From: Colwellia sp. 75C3
GTDB taxonomy: Bacteria > Pseudomonadota > Gammaproteobacteria > Enterobacterales > Alteromonadaceae
Direction: 5' to 3'
DNA: 64,000 nt
NCBI RefSeq assembly: GCF_002836255.1
Contig: NZ_PJAU01000032.1
Coordinates: forward strand, 548,128-612,127
The notes below the pieces were generated by a model. The model searched no databases, was not told where the DNA came from, and was given only the letters and a program-made list of their open reading frames with translations. The position numbers were made by a program, and so were the translations under genes. Positions 34,758 to 44,202 of the stretch are shown one piece after another (the stretch's first letter is position 1; the number at the start of each line of letters is the position of its first letter).

Positions 34758-36713
34758 CTACTCTGATAAACGAGCGAGGAATTCAGCGGCTTTATTTATA
34801 TCTCGACTACGTTTCATATCAGGCAAACTCTTTAGAAAAGTTGCACCGTAAGGTTTATTCACTAACCTATCATCACAAATAACCATTACACCACGATCGC
34901 TAACATCACGGATAAGTCGCCCTACTCCTTGTTTTAGCGCGATGACCGCTTGGGGTAATTGAATTTGAGTAAAGGGCTCTCCGCCTTGACGTCTAACATC
35001 TTCACAGCGAGCCTGCAGTAAAGGATCGTCCGGCGAAGCAAAGGGTAATTTATCAATAATCACACAAGTGAGCTTATCGCCGCGAACATCAACACCTTCC
35101 CAGAAACTTGCCGTAGCAAGTAATACGGCACTGTCTTGCTCAACAAACTGTTCAAGCAGTTTTCGCTTGGCCATTTTACCTTGAACTAATAACGGATTAT
35201 CAATACTTTCAGCTAAGGCTTCAGCAACCTGATGCATAACCCGGTAACTGGTAAAAAGCATAAAACAGGCACCTTTACTGGCTTTAATCAGCGGCTCGGC
35301 AAGTTCGGCAAGTTTTAACGCGCGATTTTTGTCATTTGCTTGGGGTAAATAACGCGGCACTACAAGTTGTGACTGCGCTTGATAATCAAAAGGGCTATCG
35401 AGCATCAATTGTTTAGCACTTTGCAAACCTAAATGTTGGGCAAAGTGATCAAAGCTATTATCTACTGCCAAGGTCGCTGAAGTAAAAATCCAACCCGCAC
35501 CCGACTCTTTTACAACAGCGCTAAACTTATCACTAACCGTTAACGGCGTTTGATGTAATACCACGCTTCGAGGTGTGGTTTCATACCAAAAACTCATGCC
35601 GTAACCTTCAATATTTGCCATCACGTCATACTGAGCAAGTAAATTTACTGCACGATCAAAGCAATTATCTATCGCTTCATTTCTTGAGACACACAGTTTT
35701 ATCACTTGATATAAAAAGTCTAAATCAATTTTTAGGTTAGCGAATTTTTGCTGGAATTGAACTTGTTTATACTTTTCTCGCCAATTACCGCGCTCAGGAT
35801 CATAGTTAAATAACAGGCGAAATTCTTGACAGGTTTTCTGTAATTTTTCTGCTGCCAATCCTAATTGTTTAACATCAGTTAAACTACTGCGGTGTACTTG
35901 TAATACGTCAGTGCATAAATCTACCAGCTGTTTACTAGAAAAAGCCTCGCCAAAATACTCACTGGCGATATCACCGATTTGATGTGCTTCATCGAAAATC
36001 ATTACCTGAGCTTTAGGAATCAGCTCACCGAACCCGGTGTCTTTCAATGCCATATCAGCAAAAAACAAATGGTGGTTCACCACTATAATGTCGGCGTCAC
36101 TGGCTTTTTGACGTGCTCTAACAAGGTGACATGCTTCATAATCAGGGCAATCTCTTGCCAAACAGTTATCTAAGGTGCTCGTTACCAAAGGAAAAATACT
36201 GGAATCTTCATTAACATTAACTATTTCGCCAATATCGCCACTTTGCGTGCCATTGGCCCAGGTTTTTACTTTAACCAAATCTTGCAACATTTGTGCATCA
36301 AGTTGACCACGGCTATCTTGGTACTGCGCTAACCGGTAGTTACATAAATAGTTTGCACGACCCTTTAATAAAGCGACTTGCGCATTACTCGCCAGCGCCT
36401 TTTTGATTAGGGGAATATCTTTATGAAATAGTTGCTCTTGCAGATTCTTAGTCCCGGTAGATACCACTATTTTTTTAGGATTTTTCGGATTCAAGGCTAA
36501 AAAGGCAGGGATTAAATAAGCAAAAGTTTTTCCGGTACCCGTTCCTGCCTCAACGATAAGCGATGATTCCTTGTCTATTGCATGGGCAACATCAAGCGCC
36601 ATATCAGTTTGCGCCTGACGAGGAGAGAAGCCGGTAATGGCCTTAGCTAAAGCGCCATCATCGGCAAAAGCTTTGCTAACATTAGAAATTGAACTATCAG
36701 TTGAGGCTGTCAT
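34758..36713 (-). CDS. yoaA: ATP-dependent DNA helicase YoaA (XPD/DinG family)
   Basis: 651 residues from the ATG at 36713 (a TTG six codons upstream is also open). Motif I is EAGTGTGKT, motif II DEAH. The four iron-sulfur cysteines typical of XPD-like helicases are in NYLCNYRL and DNCLARDCPDYEAC. The C-terminal RecA domain ends with QAVIALKQGVGRLIRD. YoaA unwinds DNA 5' to 3' and works with polymerase III chi subunit in damage tolerance. It stands alone and converges on the ECF/DUF6768 pair. No LexA box was recognised upstream. Confidence 0.92.
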   Translation of the reverse strand: MTASTDSSISNVSKAFADDGALAKAITGFSPRQAQTDMALDVAHAIDKESSLIVEAGTGTGKTFAYLIPAFLALNPKNPKKIVVSTGTKNLQEQLFHKDIPLIKKALASNAQVALLKGRANYLCNYRLAQYQDSRGQLDAQMLQDLVKVKTWANGTQSGDIGEIVNVNEDSSIFPLVTSTLDNCLARDCPDYEACHLVRARQKASDADIIVVNHHLFFADMALKDTGFGELIPKAQVMIFDEAHQIGDIASEYFGEAFSSKQLVDLCTDVLQVHRSSLTDVKQLGLAAEKLQKTCQEFRLLFNYDPERGNWREKYKQVQFQQKFANLKIDLDFLYQVIKLCVSRNEAIDNCFDRAVNLLAQYDVMANIEGYGMSFWYETTPRSVVLHQTPLTVSDKFSAVVKESGAGWIFTSATLAVDNSFDHFAQHLGLQSAKQLMLDSPFDYQAQSQLVVPRYLPQANDKNRALKLAELAEPLIKASKGACFMLFTSYRVMHQVAEALAESIDNPLLVQGKMAKRKLLEQFVEQDSAVLLATASFWEGVDVRGDKLTCVIIDKLPFASPDDPLLQARCEDVRRQGGEPFTQIQLPQAVIALKQGVGRLIRDVSDRGVMVICDDRLVNKPYGATFLKSLPDMKRSRDINKAAEFLARLSE

Positions 36714-37067
36714 GAATAGATATATCGGCAACGTTGCTTAAAGGCAGTTAAATCCCACCATTAAGCGAATAGGAATAGCTAAGAATTATACCTACATTCG
36801 TTATCTTTACTAGCGCTTTGCTAAATGCTTGTAAACCTGAACTATGGATAAGTAGCATTTGCTCAAGATTCCCCCTAATGCCATTCTCTGCGTTAAAACG
36901 TCGATAAATAGCCCGCTATTCATAAACGTTTTGCCTTGATAATGGCATGAGATGAAACATTGATAGAACATATAGTTACTTCAAGCGTGTTGTCATTTTT
37001 ATTTAACCCGCGAATTTATTGATTTTACTTAAACATCAAGCACTCATTATCCAGAGCTCTGGTTAGT
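36714..37067. other. Intergenic region with a nested palindromic element
   Basis: About 350 bp, no gene. Three nested inverted repeats share one centre: 36878-36884/36942-36948 (ATGCCAT), 36895-36901/36926-36932 (AAAACGT) and 36907-36911/36916-36920 (AATAG). This looks like a second, single-copy-in-window dispersed palindromic repeat next to MITE copy B. Confidence 0.6.
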
Positions 37068-37229
37068 TATACCAATTCCGTTAAATTATTGACCACTTGT
37101 ACTGGCTAAAATTATCCAGGACGGCGTTGCTTTCAATCCCAATAGCCAGCTATTGGTCAATCAAGCGCCTTGCCCTGAAATATTTTCACTTCGTACAACA
37201 AGATCAGAAACTTATCGGAATTGGTATTA
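37068..37229 (-). mobile_element. MITE-like dispersed repeat, copy B
   Basis: Inverted copy of 32257-32417. Its ends are a better inverted repeat than copy A: ATACCAATTCCG at the left and CGGAATTGGTAT at the right. It lies 23 bp downstream of the response-regulator stop and could supply its transcript end. Confidence 0.85.
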
Positions 37230-37251
37230 GCTTTTATGTTCTACGTCTTTA

Positions 37252-37899
37252 TTAGATAATTCCTTCATTCAAGGCAATTATCACGGCACGTGTTCTATCT
37301 CGGGTGTTTAGTTTTGACAAGATATTGGAGACATGGTTTTTTACTGTGCCTTCAGCTAGAAAAATACTCGCGGCAATTTCTTTATTAGAAAACCCGCCAG
37401 CCATTAACTTTAAGATTTGGTTTTCCTTTTCAGATAACTTTTCCAATACAGGAGAGATATCAAAACCTTTATTTATTTGTTTCATCACCACAGGCTCAGC
37501 AACGAAACCACCTTCTGCTAGTGTTTTTACTGCATTGACTAGTTTTTCTAGTGAAACATCCTTCAGTAGAAAGCCATTAGCGCCGGCTTGCAAACTTTGC
37601 ATGAATAACTCGCTATCATCAAAAGTGGTCAGCATTAAGATAGGTAATGAATTACCTTGGGCTCTTAATATCTTTACTAACTCAATACCTGATACTTTTG
37701 GCATGCGAATATCAAGTAACAGCACATCGGGTTGCTGTTCGCTAAGTTTCAGCTGTGCTTGCTCACCATCTTCTGCCTGCCAAATAATATTAATATCGTC
37801 ACTTAAGGTCAATAAGCCCGCAATGCCCTGCCTTACCAATTGTTGATCATCAACCAAGGCAACATTAATGATTTTATGCTCTAGATTGTTTTTAGTCAT
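37252..37899 (-). CDS. LuxR/NarL-family response regulator
   Basis: 215 residues. The receiver domain (about 12-128) has the phospho-acceptor aspartate in DVLLLDIRMPKVSG and a conserved lysine in LLKDVS. The C-terminal HTH (about 150-210) reads LSEKENQILKLMAGGFSNKEIA, EGTVKNHVSNILSKL. It overlaps its kinase gene by 8 bp, so they form a pair. It is the best candidate to bind the 13-20-13 inverted repeats found upstream of its own operon and of the exporter operon. Confidence 0.93.
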   Translation of the reverse strand: MTKNNLEHKIINVALVDDQQLVRQGIAGLLTLSDDINIIWQAEDGEQAQLKLSEQQPDVLLLDIRMPKVSGIELVKILRAQGNSLPILMLTTFDDSELFMQSLQAGANGFLLKDVSLEKLVNAVKTLAEGGFVAEPVVMKQINKGFDISPVLEKLSEKENQILKLMAGGFSNKEIAASIFLAEGTVKNHVSNILSKLNTRDRTRAVIIALNEGII

Positions 37900-39052
37900 A
37901 GTTATCTTCCACTTGAATTTTTAAAGTACAACCTGACGGTGTTTGTATCAGTTCAACGATGCCTTGAAAGTCAGCTAAACGCTCTTGCATGCCAATAAGA
38001 CCACTACCTAATTGCTTTTCTACTTTATGATTTAGCTGAGTAACTGACTGTTCTGTAGACTTCGTCACACCATTATCCGTTAAATAAAGACTGAGTTGTT
38101 TATCTTGTTTCTCAACTGATAGGGTAAATTGATCCGCCTTACCATGGCGTATGGCATTACTCACCCCTTCCTGTAAGCAAAACATCAATTGTTGCTTCAA
38201 AGAAAGTGCATTAATTTCAGATGAAGACTCCACTTTAAGCTGGCATTGAGGTAGTTGTTCAATAAGATCAGATAATTTTTCTACTAGATCAAACTGCTCT
38301 TCACTACGCATTTCTTTCACTACTTCACGTACGTCTGATAATAATGTTTTAGCTTGAATGAGATTTTGCGCTAACAAGGGCTTAAACTCATCAGGAACTT
38401 TATGTCGACTTACTTCAAGGTTTAACGCTAAAGCAGTTAATTGATGACCAATAACATCATGCAAGTCTCTTGAAATTCTCAAGCGTTCTTTACGTTGTGA
38501 TGATTCCTTTAACATAAAGCGCGCCGCCAATAACTCTTGATTAATAGCACTAAGTTCTTCTTTTGCTTTGACTTCTCGTAAGTTACTTTCAATAGCCGAA
38601 AAGCCAAATATCTGCAGCATAAAATAAATAATGACATGGAAAAATGCATTAAGGATATGACCATCATATTTTATAAAAAAGTGCGCTGCCGTAATGGCAA
38701 TCATGATGTACATAGCTTGACGCCGACTAAACCTTGACGGCAATTGCGTGGCAATAAGCACTAATAAAATTGGCGCAATATCGTATTTATCAAAACTGAC
38801 CAATAGCAGTACTAAAATCACTTGGCATAACAGTATTAACTTATCACGGTTTGGGTAATCTACTGACTGAGAGGAAACGATACAGGCAAAAGATAGGTAA
38901 AAAGCTAAGAAGGCGGCTAACTTTAGATACAGTTCAGTACCTGCAGATAAGTTGTTCAAAGAAAGAAAACAGATAACTGACCAAGTCAAAAATCCAGACA
39001 AGTGTAATAGCCAGTCTTTACGTAAATGCTCTGGAATTGATGACTTAAACAT
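37892..39052 (-). CDS. HisKA_3 sensor histidine kinase (DesK/LiaS-like)
   Basis: 386 residues. About five hydrophobic helices (15-160) with short loops precede a coiled linker, then the phospho-acceptor box RISRDLHDVIGHQLTALALNLEV (His about 198). The ATPase part has SNAIRHGKA (N box), TDNG and GSGLIGMQERL. With no large periplasmic domain, it probably senses a membrane state or membrane-bound compound. It phosphorylates the LuxR-type regulator encoded next to it. The order DUF2141, kinase, regulator suggests one operon. Confidence 0.92.
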   Translation of the reverse strand: MFKSSIPEHLRKDWLLHLSGFLTWSVICFLSLNNLSAGTELYLKLAAFLAFYLSFACIVSSQSVDYPNRDKLILLCQVILVLLLVSFDKYDIAPILLVLIATQLPSRFSRRQAMYIMIAITAAHFFIKYDGHILNAFFHVIIYFMLQIFGFSAIESNLREVKAKEELSAINQELLAARFMLKESSQRKERLRISRDLHDVIGHQLTALALNLEVSRHKVPDEFKPLLAQNLIQAKTLLSDVREVVKEMRSEEQFDLVEKLSDLIEQLPQCQLKVESSSEINALSLKQQLMFCLQEGVSNAIRHGKADQFTLSVEKQDKQLSLYLTDNGVTKSTEQSVTQLNHKVEKQLGSGLIGMQERLADFQGIVELIQTPSGCTLKIQVEDNYD

Positions 39053-39150
39053 AGTTAATTTTACCGCGTCTTCTTAGTGATAATGACAAAACGCTTTAGT
39101 TTCAAAGTTAACTGATACTAGAACGTTTATTAATAGCTGATTATTTCATA

Positions 39151-39603
39151 TTAAAATAATTCTATTTGAATTTCTGTTTTTTCTTCAACGGTAAATTTTG
39201 CTTCTTGGTAATTAGGTGAACCAAATCTACCGACATTATTACTAAAACCATACCCTTCTTTTGGAATACCGATAAAATTAAAATCGAGCTTTTGGTTACT
39301 GTTTTCATCTTGATAAATTTTAATGGCATATTCGCCCGCAGGTAAATCTTTAAAAACGACTTGCTCTTGTGCTTTATCAGCTTTAACTCTTGAGCCAAAG
39401 CTTGCTCTCCCTTGACTAAATGCCTCAGAGTCTGAATATAAACCGACCATCACATGACCTTTACCTTGGTTAACATCACTAATATTTACCGTTAAGTCTG
39501 CAGCTACTGCTTGCTGACTCATCACTGCGATTAGCGATAATGAACTAATTGCTGCTAGTACTAAACTACTTGCTGAGAAAGTGATCATTTTTTTAATAGA
39601 CAT
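39151..39603 (-). CDS. DUF2141 secreted protein
   Basis: 150 residues. A signal peptide (about 1-34, ending AVAA) precedes a beta-rich domain with LTVNISDVNQGKGHVMVGLY, LPAGEYAIKIYQDENSNQKLD and GIPKEGYGFSNN, all DUF2141 hallmarks. Function is not established for the family. It is the first gene of the unit that also carries the kinase and regulator, 98 bp upstream of the kinase, and that unit starts with the shared operator. It may be a periplasmic ligand carrier or sensor aid. AAGGA lies 8 nt before the ATG. Confidence 0.85.
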   Translation of the reverse strand: MSIKKMITFSASSLVLAAISSLSLIAVMSQQAVAADLTVNISDVNQGKGHVMVGLYSDSEAFSQGRASFGSRVKADKAQEQVVFKDLPAGEYAIKIYQDENSNQKLDFNFIGIPKEGYGFSNNVGRFGSPNYQEAKFTVEEKTEIQIELF

Positions 39604-39702
39604 AATATTTTCCTTTATTTCATTGATGCTTTATTTGAGTGATGCTCTTCAAGAGCGGCTTAGCAAAAACGTCTGGCTAAGCGATGTTGTTTCGACAAGG
39701 TA

Positions 39703-39778
39703 ATGATAGGTAATTTCGCTATTCGCTACAGGTGCCAAAAGTCATCTTTTAATCGGATTGTTTTCATGACTTTTGGCA
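39703..39778 (-). promoter_or_regulatory. Operator-promoter of the DUF2141-kinase-regulator unit
   Basis: Perfect 13-bp inverted repeat TGCCAAAAGTCAT (39733-39745) / ATGACTTTTGGCA (39766-39778) with a 20-bp spacer. On the minus strand a TATCAT -10 (39703-39708) follows after exactly 24 bp. No good -35 lies 17 bp before it, as at activator-dependent promoters. The same layout occurs at 44118-44193. Confidence 0.78.
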
Positions 39779-39795
39779 TAGCTTTTTGCATTATT

Positions 39796-39823
39796 TAAAA
39801 ACAAGCTTATTTTTCTTAAGCTT
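39796..39823 (-). terminator. Probable terminator of the exporter operon
   Basis: AAGCTTA/TAAGCTT 7-bp stem (39803-39809 with 39817-39823) followed on the minus strand by GTTTTT. It lies just after the last permease gene and before the next promoter, splitting the cluster into two units. Confidence 0.6.
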
Positions 39824-39831
39824 AGGAAAAC

Positions 39832-41055
39832 TTAGTTATCTCGTAGCGCAACGGTTACCGGCAAACGCATCGCTTTTATCGCCGGCAGAATGCCACCTAA
39901 TAAACCAATGGTGATAGAAAAAAGTAACGTTTGAATAATTAAGTCCATAGATAGCTCAAAATTAAACATCATTTGACTTAAGTTATTGGCATCTTGGGTT
40001 GATGCCGTCCAACCATCAAAAATAAAATACAAAGGTAAAATCCCCAGTAGCGCACCAACGAGAGCAATCAGCAAAGCCTCGATAAGAATAGAAAAGCAGA
40101 TAGAAAAAGCACTAAAACCTATCGCTTTATGCGTGGCTATTTCCTTACTACGACTAGCGATAGTGGCATACATGGTATTTAGGGCCGCTATCATAGCGCC
40201 CAGTGCCATAATAAATGCCACAGGAAAACCAATCCAACGTATTAAACGCGTTAAGTTCTCCGCTTGGTTAGCAAAAAATTGTTTTTCAAGCATTATGCGT
40301 AAGTTTAAACGCGGATCATCTTGCCACTCTTGGTTAAGTTGAGCTATATCCGTATTGGCTTTAAGTGCTAACCGAACAGATTGTAAGGTGTTACCACGCT
40401 GATAGTCACTTTGTACCATGCCAATGTCAGCCCATAACTCAGATTCAAAAACACTATTATTATCAGTAAATATACCGCTAATAAGCCAACGAGCACCACC
40501 AAGGGTAATGGTAGTTCCAACGGTTAATGTCGGTATTTTTCTCGCTATTGCTTGACCAATAATGACTTGTCGTAAGCCGGTTTTAAACTTTTCGCCGGCT
40601 ATCATGTTAAAGTTGGGGCGAAAGCCGTAAGTGTTTTTACTAATGCCTCTTAATGCGAGTTTTTCAATGTGCTTTTCACCTGACTTATCAATATGAGACA
40701 TTTCTGCATTAACAAACATTTCCGCAGAAACCATTGCTTGGTTATCACTGTTTTTCAGTACTTGCTTATTGTTTGCGAGAATATTAACTTCTACTGGAAA
40801 CATAACACTTTGTAATTCTGATACTGCGCCTGCGCGCATCACAATTAAAGTGTCATCAAGGCCCGTCCTCTCTAACGTTTTAACCATACCTTGGGTCATA
40901 GCTAGTACCGATAAAATTACCGCGGCAACACAGGCAATGCTCAAGATACTTACCGATGAAGCAATAGCTCTATGTGGAAAGCTTTTCAAATTGATGGTAG
41001 CTAAAGCCACCGCTTGCTTAAACTTAGCTCGGCTATGATTGATTAGCTGATACAT
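39832..41055 (-). CDS. ABC transporter permease, MacB/FtsX type (second)
   Basis: 407 residues. An N-terminal membrane helix (about 30-55), a large periplasmic MacB-core-like domain (about 56-275) and three C-terminal helices (about 280-400) form the FtsX topology, ending GILPAIKAMRLPVTVALRDN. The motif LNTMYATIASRSKEIATHKAIGFS is typical of the first FtsX helix and loop. It overlaps the preceding permease by one base (TAATG), so translation is coupled. It should form a heterodimer with that permease, driven by the adjacent ATPase. Confidence 0.9.
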   Translation of the reverse strand: MYQLINHSRAKFKQAVALATINLKSFPHRAIASSVSILSIACVAAVILSVLAMTQGMVKTLERTGLDDTLIVMRAGAVSELQSVMFPVEVNILANNKQVLKNSDNQAMVSAEMFVNAEMSHIDKSGEKHIEKLALRGISKNTYGFRPNFNMIAGEKFKTGLRQVIIGQAIARKIPTLTVGTTITLGGARWLISGIFTDNNSVFESELWADIGMVQSDYQRGNTLQSVRLALKANTDIAQLNQEWQDDPRLNLRIMLEKQFFANQAENLTRLIRWIGFPVAFIMALGAMIAALNTMYATIASRSKEIATHKAIGFSAFSICFSILIEALLIALVGALLGILPLYFIFDGWTASTQDANNLSQMMFNFELSMDLIIQTLLFSITIGLLGGILPAIKAMRLPVTVALRDN

Positions 41056-42215
41056 TATGCTTTTGCTCCTAAGGTATTGCTTATAGTTAAACGCTTTAGG
41101 GTTAAAGCGGGTAGAAAACTACACAGTGTTGCAGCAAGAAAAACCAGCGAAATAACATTGAGGTAATGGACATTATCAATAGCCATTCCGGGAAGAAAAT
41201 CAGCAAACAGGTGACTAACATAAGCTAAGCATAATTGTGCGGATATGCAGCCGAATAAGGCGCCAAGTGCTAACATAAAAAATGACTCTAAATAGACTTG
41301 AGTTATCAAAAATCGACTAGAGAAACCTAGTGCCTTCATCATGGCACTTTCATTTAAACGTTCTCGATTACTTTGCATCATGGTATTGCACACAATTAAC
41401 AACAAGGTAAAAAAGACGGCAATAACAACTAATTTAATAACCATCGCCATATCAACAAACTGTTGTACCCGCTCTTTGATGAATACTTGTTCGGTCGTTG
41501 TTCTTGTTGCGCCAGTAGAGTTGGCAAACAACTTATCTATTTGCTGACTCACTTTATCTACATCGGCTTGCTCTGCTACTTTTGGTGTTAACCAACTCAC
41601 CATATTACGCCCATAAGCACGACTTTTATCAAAATAGGCATGTTGAAAGAATATTTGCTTTTCATCACTCGCGCTTGTTGCATTTTGATAGATTGCAGAA
41701 ACAGTAAATTGCCAAGTAAAAACCCCTTCTCTATTCATCCAAATGGAAGAGCTTAGCGGTACTTTATCGCCGACTTTCCAGCCATATTTATTGGCAATGG
41801 CTTGGCCGACGACTAACCCTGTACGTGTGTTTTTCCATTGTTCAAGCTGCCACTTGGGCATGCTATATTCATCAAACATTTCAAAGTAACTTTGATGGTC
41901 GACCGCCAAAACGGCTAGTTGATTCGTTTCATCTTTGAAAAATCCGCCAAACCAAGAGGCATAACTAACGCTGTCCACGCCAGCAATGGCGGAAATCTTT
42001 TGTTGGTAATTAAGTGGTAATGAACGGGCAAGCGATATTTTATGACTGGTAAGTAGCCTATATTGATTATTACTACTGACATTACTTGTTAGCGCATGAT
42101 TAATACCGGCTAAAATTGAGAATAAAAAAAAAGCAATCATCACTGATAAACAGGTCAAACTAAAACGCGTTTTCTTACGAAAACTATTACGCCAAACTAG
42201 CTGAAATATATTCAT
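41055..42215 (-). CDS. ABC transporter permease, MacB/FtsX type (first)
   Basis: 386 residues with the same topology as its neighbour: one N-terminal helix (about 18-40), a periplasmic region (about 41-255) and three C-terminal helices. The diagnostic MMQSNRERLNESAMMKALGFSSRF stretch follows the second helix. It overlaps the ATPase gene by 4 bp. Two different FtsX-type subunits with one ATPase and one adaptor give a tripartite MacAB/YknXYZ-like exporter. The substrate is unknown; peptides, lipids or antimicrobials are the usual cargo. Confidence 0.9.
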   Translation of the reverse strand: MNIFQLVWRNSFRKKTRFSLTCLSVMIAFFLFSILAGINHALTSNVSSNNQYRLLTSHKISLARSLPLNYQQKISAIAGVDSVSYASWFGGFFKDETNQLAVLAVDHQSYFEMFDEYSMPKWQLEQWKNTRTGLVVGQAIANKYGWKVGDKVPLSSSIWMNREGVFTWQFTVSAIYQNATSASDEKQIFFQHAYFDKSRAYGRNMVSWLTPKVAEQADVDKVSQQIDKLFANSTGATRTTTEQVFIKERVQQFVDMAMVIKLVVIAVFFTLLLIVCNTMMQSNRERLNESAMMKALGFSSRFLITQVYLESFFMLALGALFGCISAQLCLAYVSHLFADFLPGMAIDNVHYLNVISLVFLAATLCSFLPALTLKRLTISNTLGAKA

Positions 42216-42940
42216 GAGTTAACCTCAACCGCAGATAATTGGCTTTGTTTACCCTCTTCAATGTGCTGCTCTAAATTAATTACTCTGCTGGCATACTCAC
42301 TCGCCCTTAAATCGTGAGTCACCATGACAATAGTTTTGCCATAATCTTTATTAAGCGCTGCTAATAAAGTCAAAATTTCATCAGCAGTTTTTCTATCTAA
42401 ATTTCCGGTAGGCTCATCGCACAAAATTATTTTAGGATCACTAACAATGGCGCGAGCAATGGCAACTCTTTGCTCTTGGCCACCTGAAAGCTCTTTAGGG
42501 AGATGGTTCGCGCGCTCCTCCATACCCACTAAACGCAATGCTAAACTGGCATGTTGCTTTCTTTGTTTACTATCTAATGGCGTTAATAACAAAGGTAATT
42601 CAACATTACCTTGCGCGGTTAATACCGGTAATAAATGATGTGATTGAAAAACAAAACCAATATTTTCTGCCCGCCAGATTGATAGTTTTCCTTCTGATAA
42701 GGTATCAATTCGCTGATCATCAATAATGACATGGCCTGAGGTGGGTAAATCTAAACCACCAATTAAATGCAGCAATGTACTTTTACCTAAACCTGATGGC
42801 CCCATCAAAGCCACAAATTCACCTTCTGCTATCGATAAGTTAAAGTTGTCATGTACAACAACATTGTTACTGCCTTTTTGGTAACTTTTATTTATTTTCT
42901 TTAATTGGATGGCTATTTTATTTGGATTATTCGTTTGCAT
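42212..42940 (-). CDS. ABC transporter ATPase, MacB/LolD type
   Basis: 242 residues, one nucleotide-binding domain. Walker [12 protein letters not shown] (about 51), signature [15 protein letters not shown] (about 152) with Walker [13 protein letters not shown]. The [11 protein letters not shown] and [15 protein letters not shown] segments place it in the MacB/LolD/FtsE-like group that powers mechanotransmission rather than ordinary transport. It starts 72 bp after the adaptor and is translationally coupled to the first permease. Confidence 0.94.
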   Translation of the reverse strand: MQTNNPNKIAIQLKKINKSYQKGSNNVVVHDNFNLSIAEGEFVALMGPSGLGKSTLLHLIGGLDLPTSGHVIIDDQRIDTLSEGKLSIWRAENIGFVFQSHHLLPVLTAQGNVELPLLLTPLDSKQRKQHASLALRLVGMEERANHLPKELSGGQEQRVAIARAIVSDPKIILCDEPTGNLDRKTADEILTLLAALNKDYGKTIVMVTHDLRASEYASRVINLEQHIEEGKQSQLSAVEVNS

Positions 42941-43012
42941 AATATTTACCTAATTATTTGTCAGTTACTTGAGAGCTATCTAGTCTGTCGTTTGTTAGTT
43001 TTCATCGATTTA

Positions 43013-44092
43013 TCAGCCTTTTAAAAAACTGACCTTGACCCCCATATCCGGTAGTATTCTTGCGTCTGTTGTATGTAACTTAACGCGCACTTTAATACTG
43101 GCTTTTTGCCTATCTGCTGTTGGGATAACAGCAATAACTTCACTGGATATCTGCCAATTAGGGTATGCGTCTAACGTGGCGATGGTTTTTTGATTCGCAT
43201 GAACTCGATTGATATAACTTTCAGCAACTTCTACTTCTATTTCTAATGAACTCATATCAACAATAGTGCCGACCCCCGTTCGGATAAAACCTCCGCCAGA
43301 AGAGCCAGAAGAAATTAGCTCTCCAACTTGCGCATTTTTACTGATGACAACACCATCAAACGGTGCGCGTATTTTGTGTTGCTCTAATTGGTATTGAGCG
43401 AGCGAAACTTTCTGCTTACTTAAATCAATTAAGGCTTTTTTGTTAGTTAATTGCGCAGCAATTTTTTCAGTAGTAAAACGACTATCATCAAGAAATTGCT
43501 CACTAATAAGTGATTTGTTAAATAGGATTAGTTGACGTTCGAGACGCTTTAATTCATGTTGGTGCACTATATTCAGCTCATGAAAACGCGCTCTATTAGC
43601 GCTTAAATCGGCTTGTGCTAGTTGGTAAGAAATTCTTGCTTGTCTGTCATCTAGCTCCGCTATTATTTGGTCACTTTGAACTCGCTGGCCTTCTTCAATA
43701 TTTAACTTGTTCAACTTGCCTGTGACGCGTGATGACACGGTAGCGATACGTCTAGCGACTATATGTCCGCTTGCATCAAGCACTGAACTGTTAACTATTA
43801 TCTCGGTAGCTTTTTTTAGAGGATTATTGGCTTGTGTAACGTCGCCGCTGCTTATAACAACATTGTCAGTTAGGGTGTTATCAGTATCAACGACTTGAGT
43901 AGTATTAGTTGCTAACGTTAGCCCTTGAGCACTTGGTTGGTATGCAGCTTGAATAACAAAAGCGCCACCGAACAATGAAACAAGCAACATGATACTTAAT
44001 ATCACTTTAGCGCTTAATGAAGAGAAAATCGTTTTGCTATGAGTAATACTTCGGTCAATGGTGAGTTGTTCAATATCTAAATTTCGGGGCAT
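43013..44092 (-). CDS. HlyD/RND-type periplasmic adaptor protein
   Basis: 359 residues. One membrane anchor (about 28-50), then a biotinyl-lipoyl-like half motif (VTGKLNKLNIEEGQRVQSDQIIAEL at about 138), a helical hairpin (about 165-240) and the second half motif (KIRAPFDGVVISKNAQVGELI), then a beta-barrel domain. It bridges the inner-membrane permeases to an outer-membrane channel, which is not encoded here and would be a TolC homologue elsewhere. It is the first gene of the exporter unit and is preceded by the shared operator. AGGAGA lies 7 nt before the ATG. Confidence 0.92.
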   Translation of the reverse strand: MPRNLDIEQLTIDRSITHSKTIFSSLSAKVILSIMLLVSLFGGAFVIQAAYQPSAQGLTLATNTTQVVDTDNTLTDNVVISSGDVTQANNPLKKATEIIVNSSVLDASGHIVARRIATVSSRVTGKLNKLNIEEGQRVQSDQIIAELDDRQARISYQLAQADLSANRARFHELNIVHQHELKRLERQLILFNKSLISEQFLDDSRFTTEKIAAQLTNKKALIDLSKQKVSLAQYQLEQHKIRAPFDGVVISKNAQVGELISSGSSGGGFIRTGVGTIVDMSSLEIEVEVAESYINRVHANQKTIATLDAYPNWQISSEVIAVIPTADRQKASIKVRVKLHTTDARILPDMGVKVSFLKG

Positions 44093-44117
44093 TATATTCT
44101 CCTAATAAGTTAAGAGA

Positions 44118-44193
44118 ATGATAAGAATTGTCGGCTTAGTTAAACAGTGCCAAAAGTAATGATTTTACGTGTGTCGATGCATGACTTTTGGCT
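44118..44193 (-). promoter_or_regulatory. Operator-promoter of the exporter operon
   Basis: Inverted repeat TGCCAAAAGTAAT (44148-44160) / ATGACTTTTGGCT (44181-44193) with a 20-bp spacer, then 24 bp, then TATCAT (44118-44123) on the minus strand. Arms, spacer length, -10 sequence and distance all match the site at 39703-39778, although the spacer sequences differ. Confidence 0.78.
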
Positions 44194-44202
44194 ATTTAGC
44201 CA

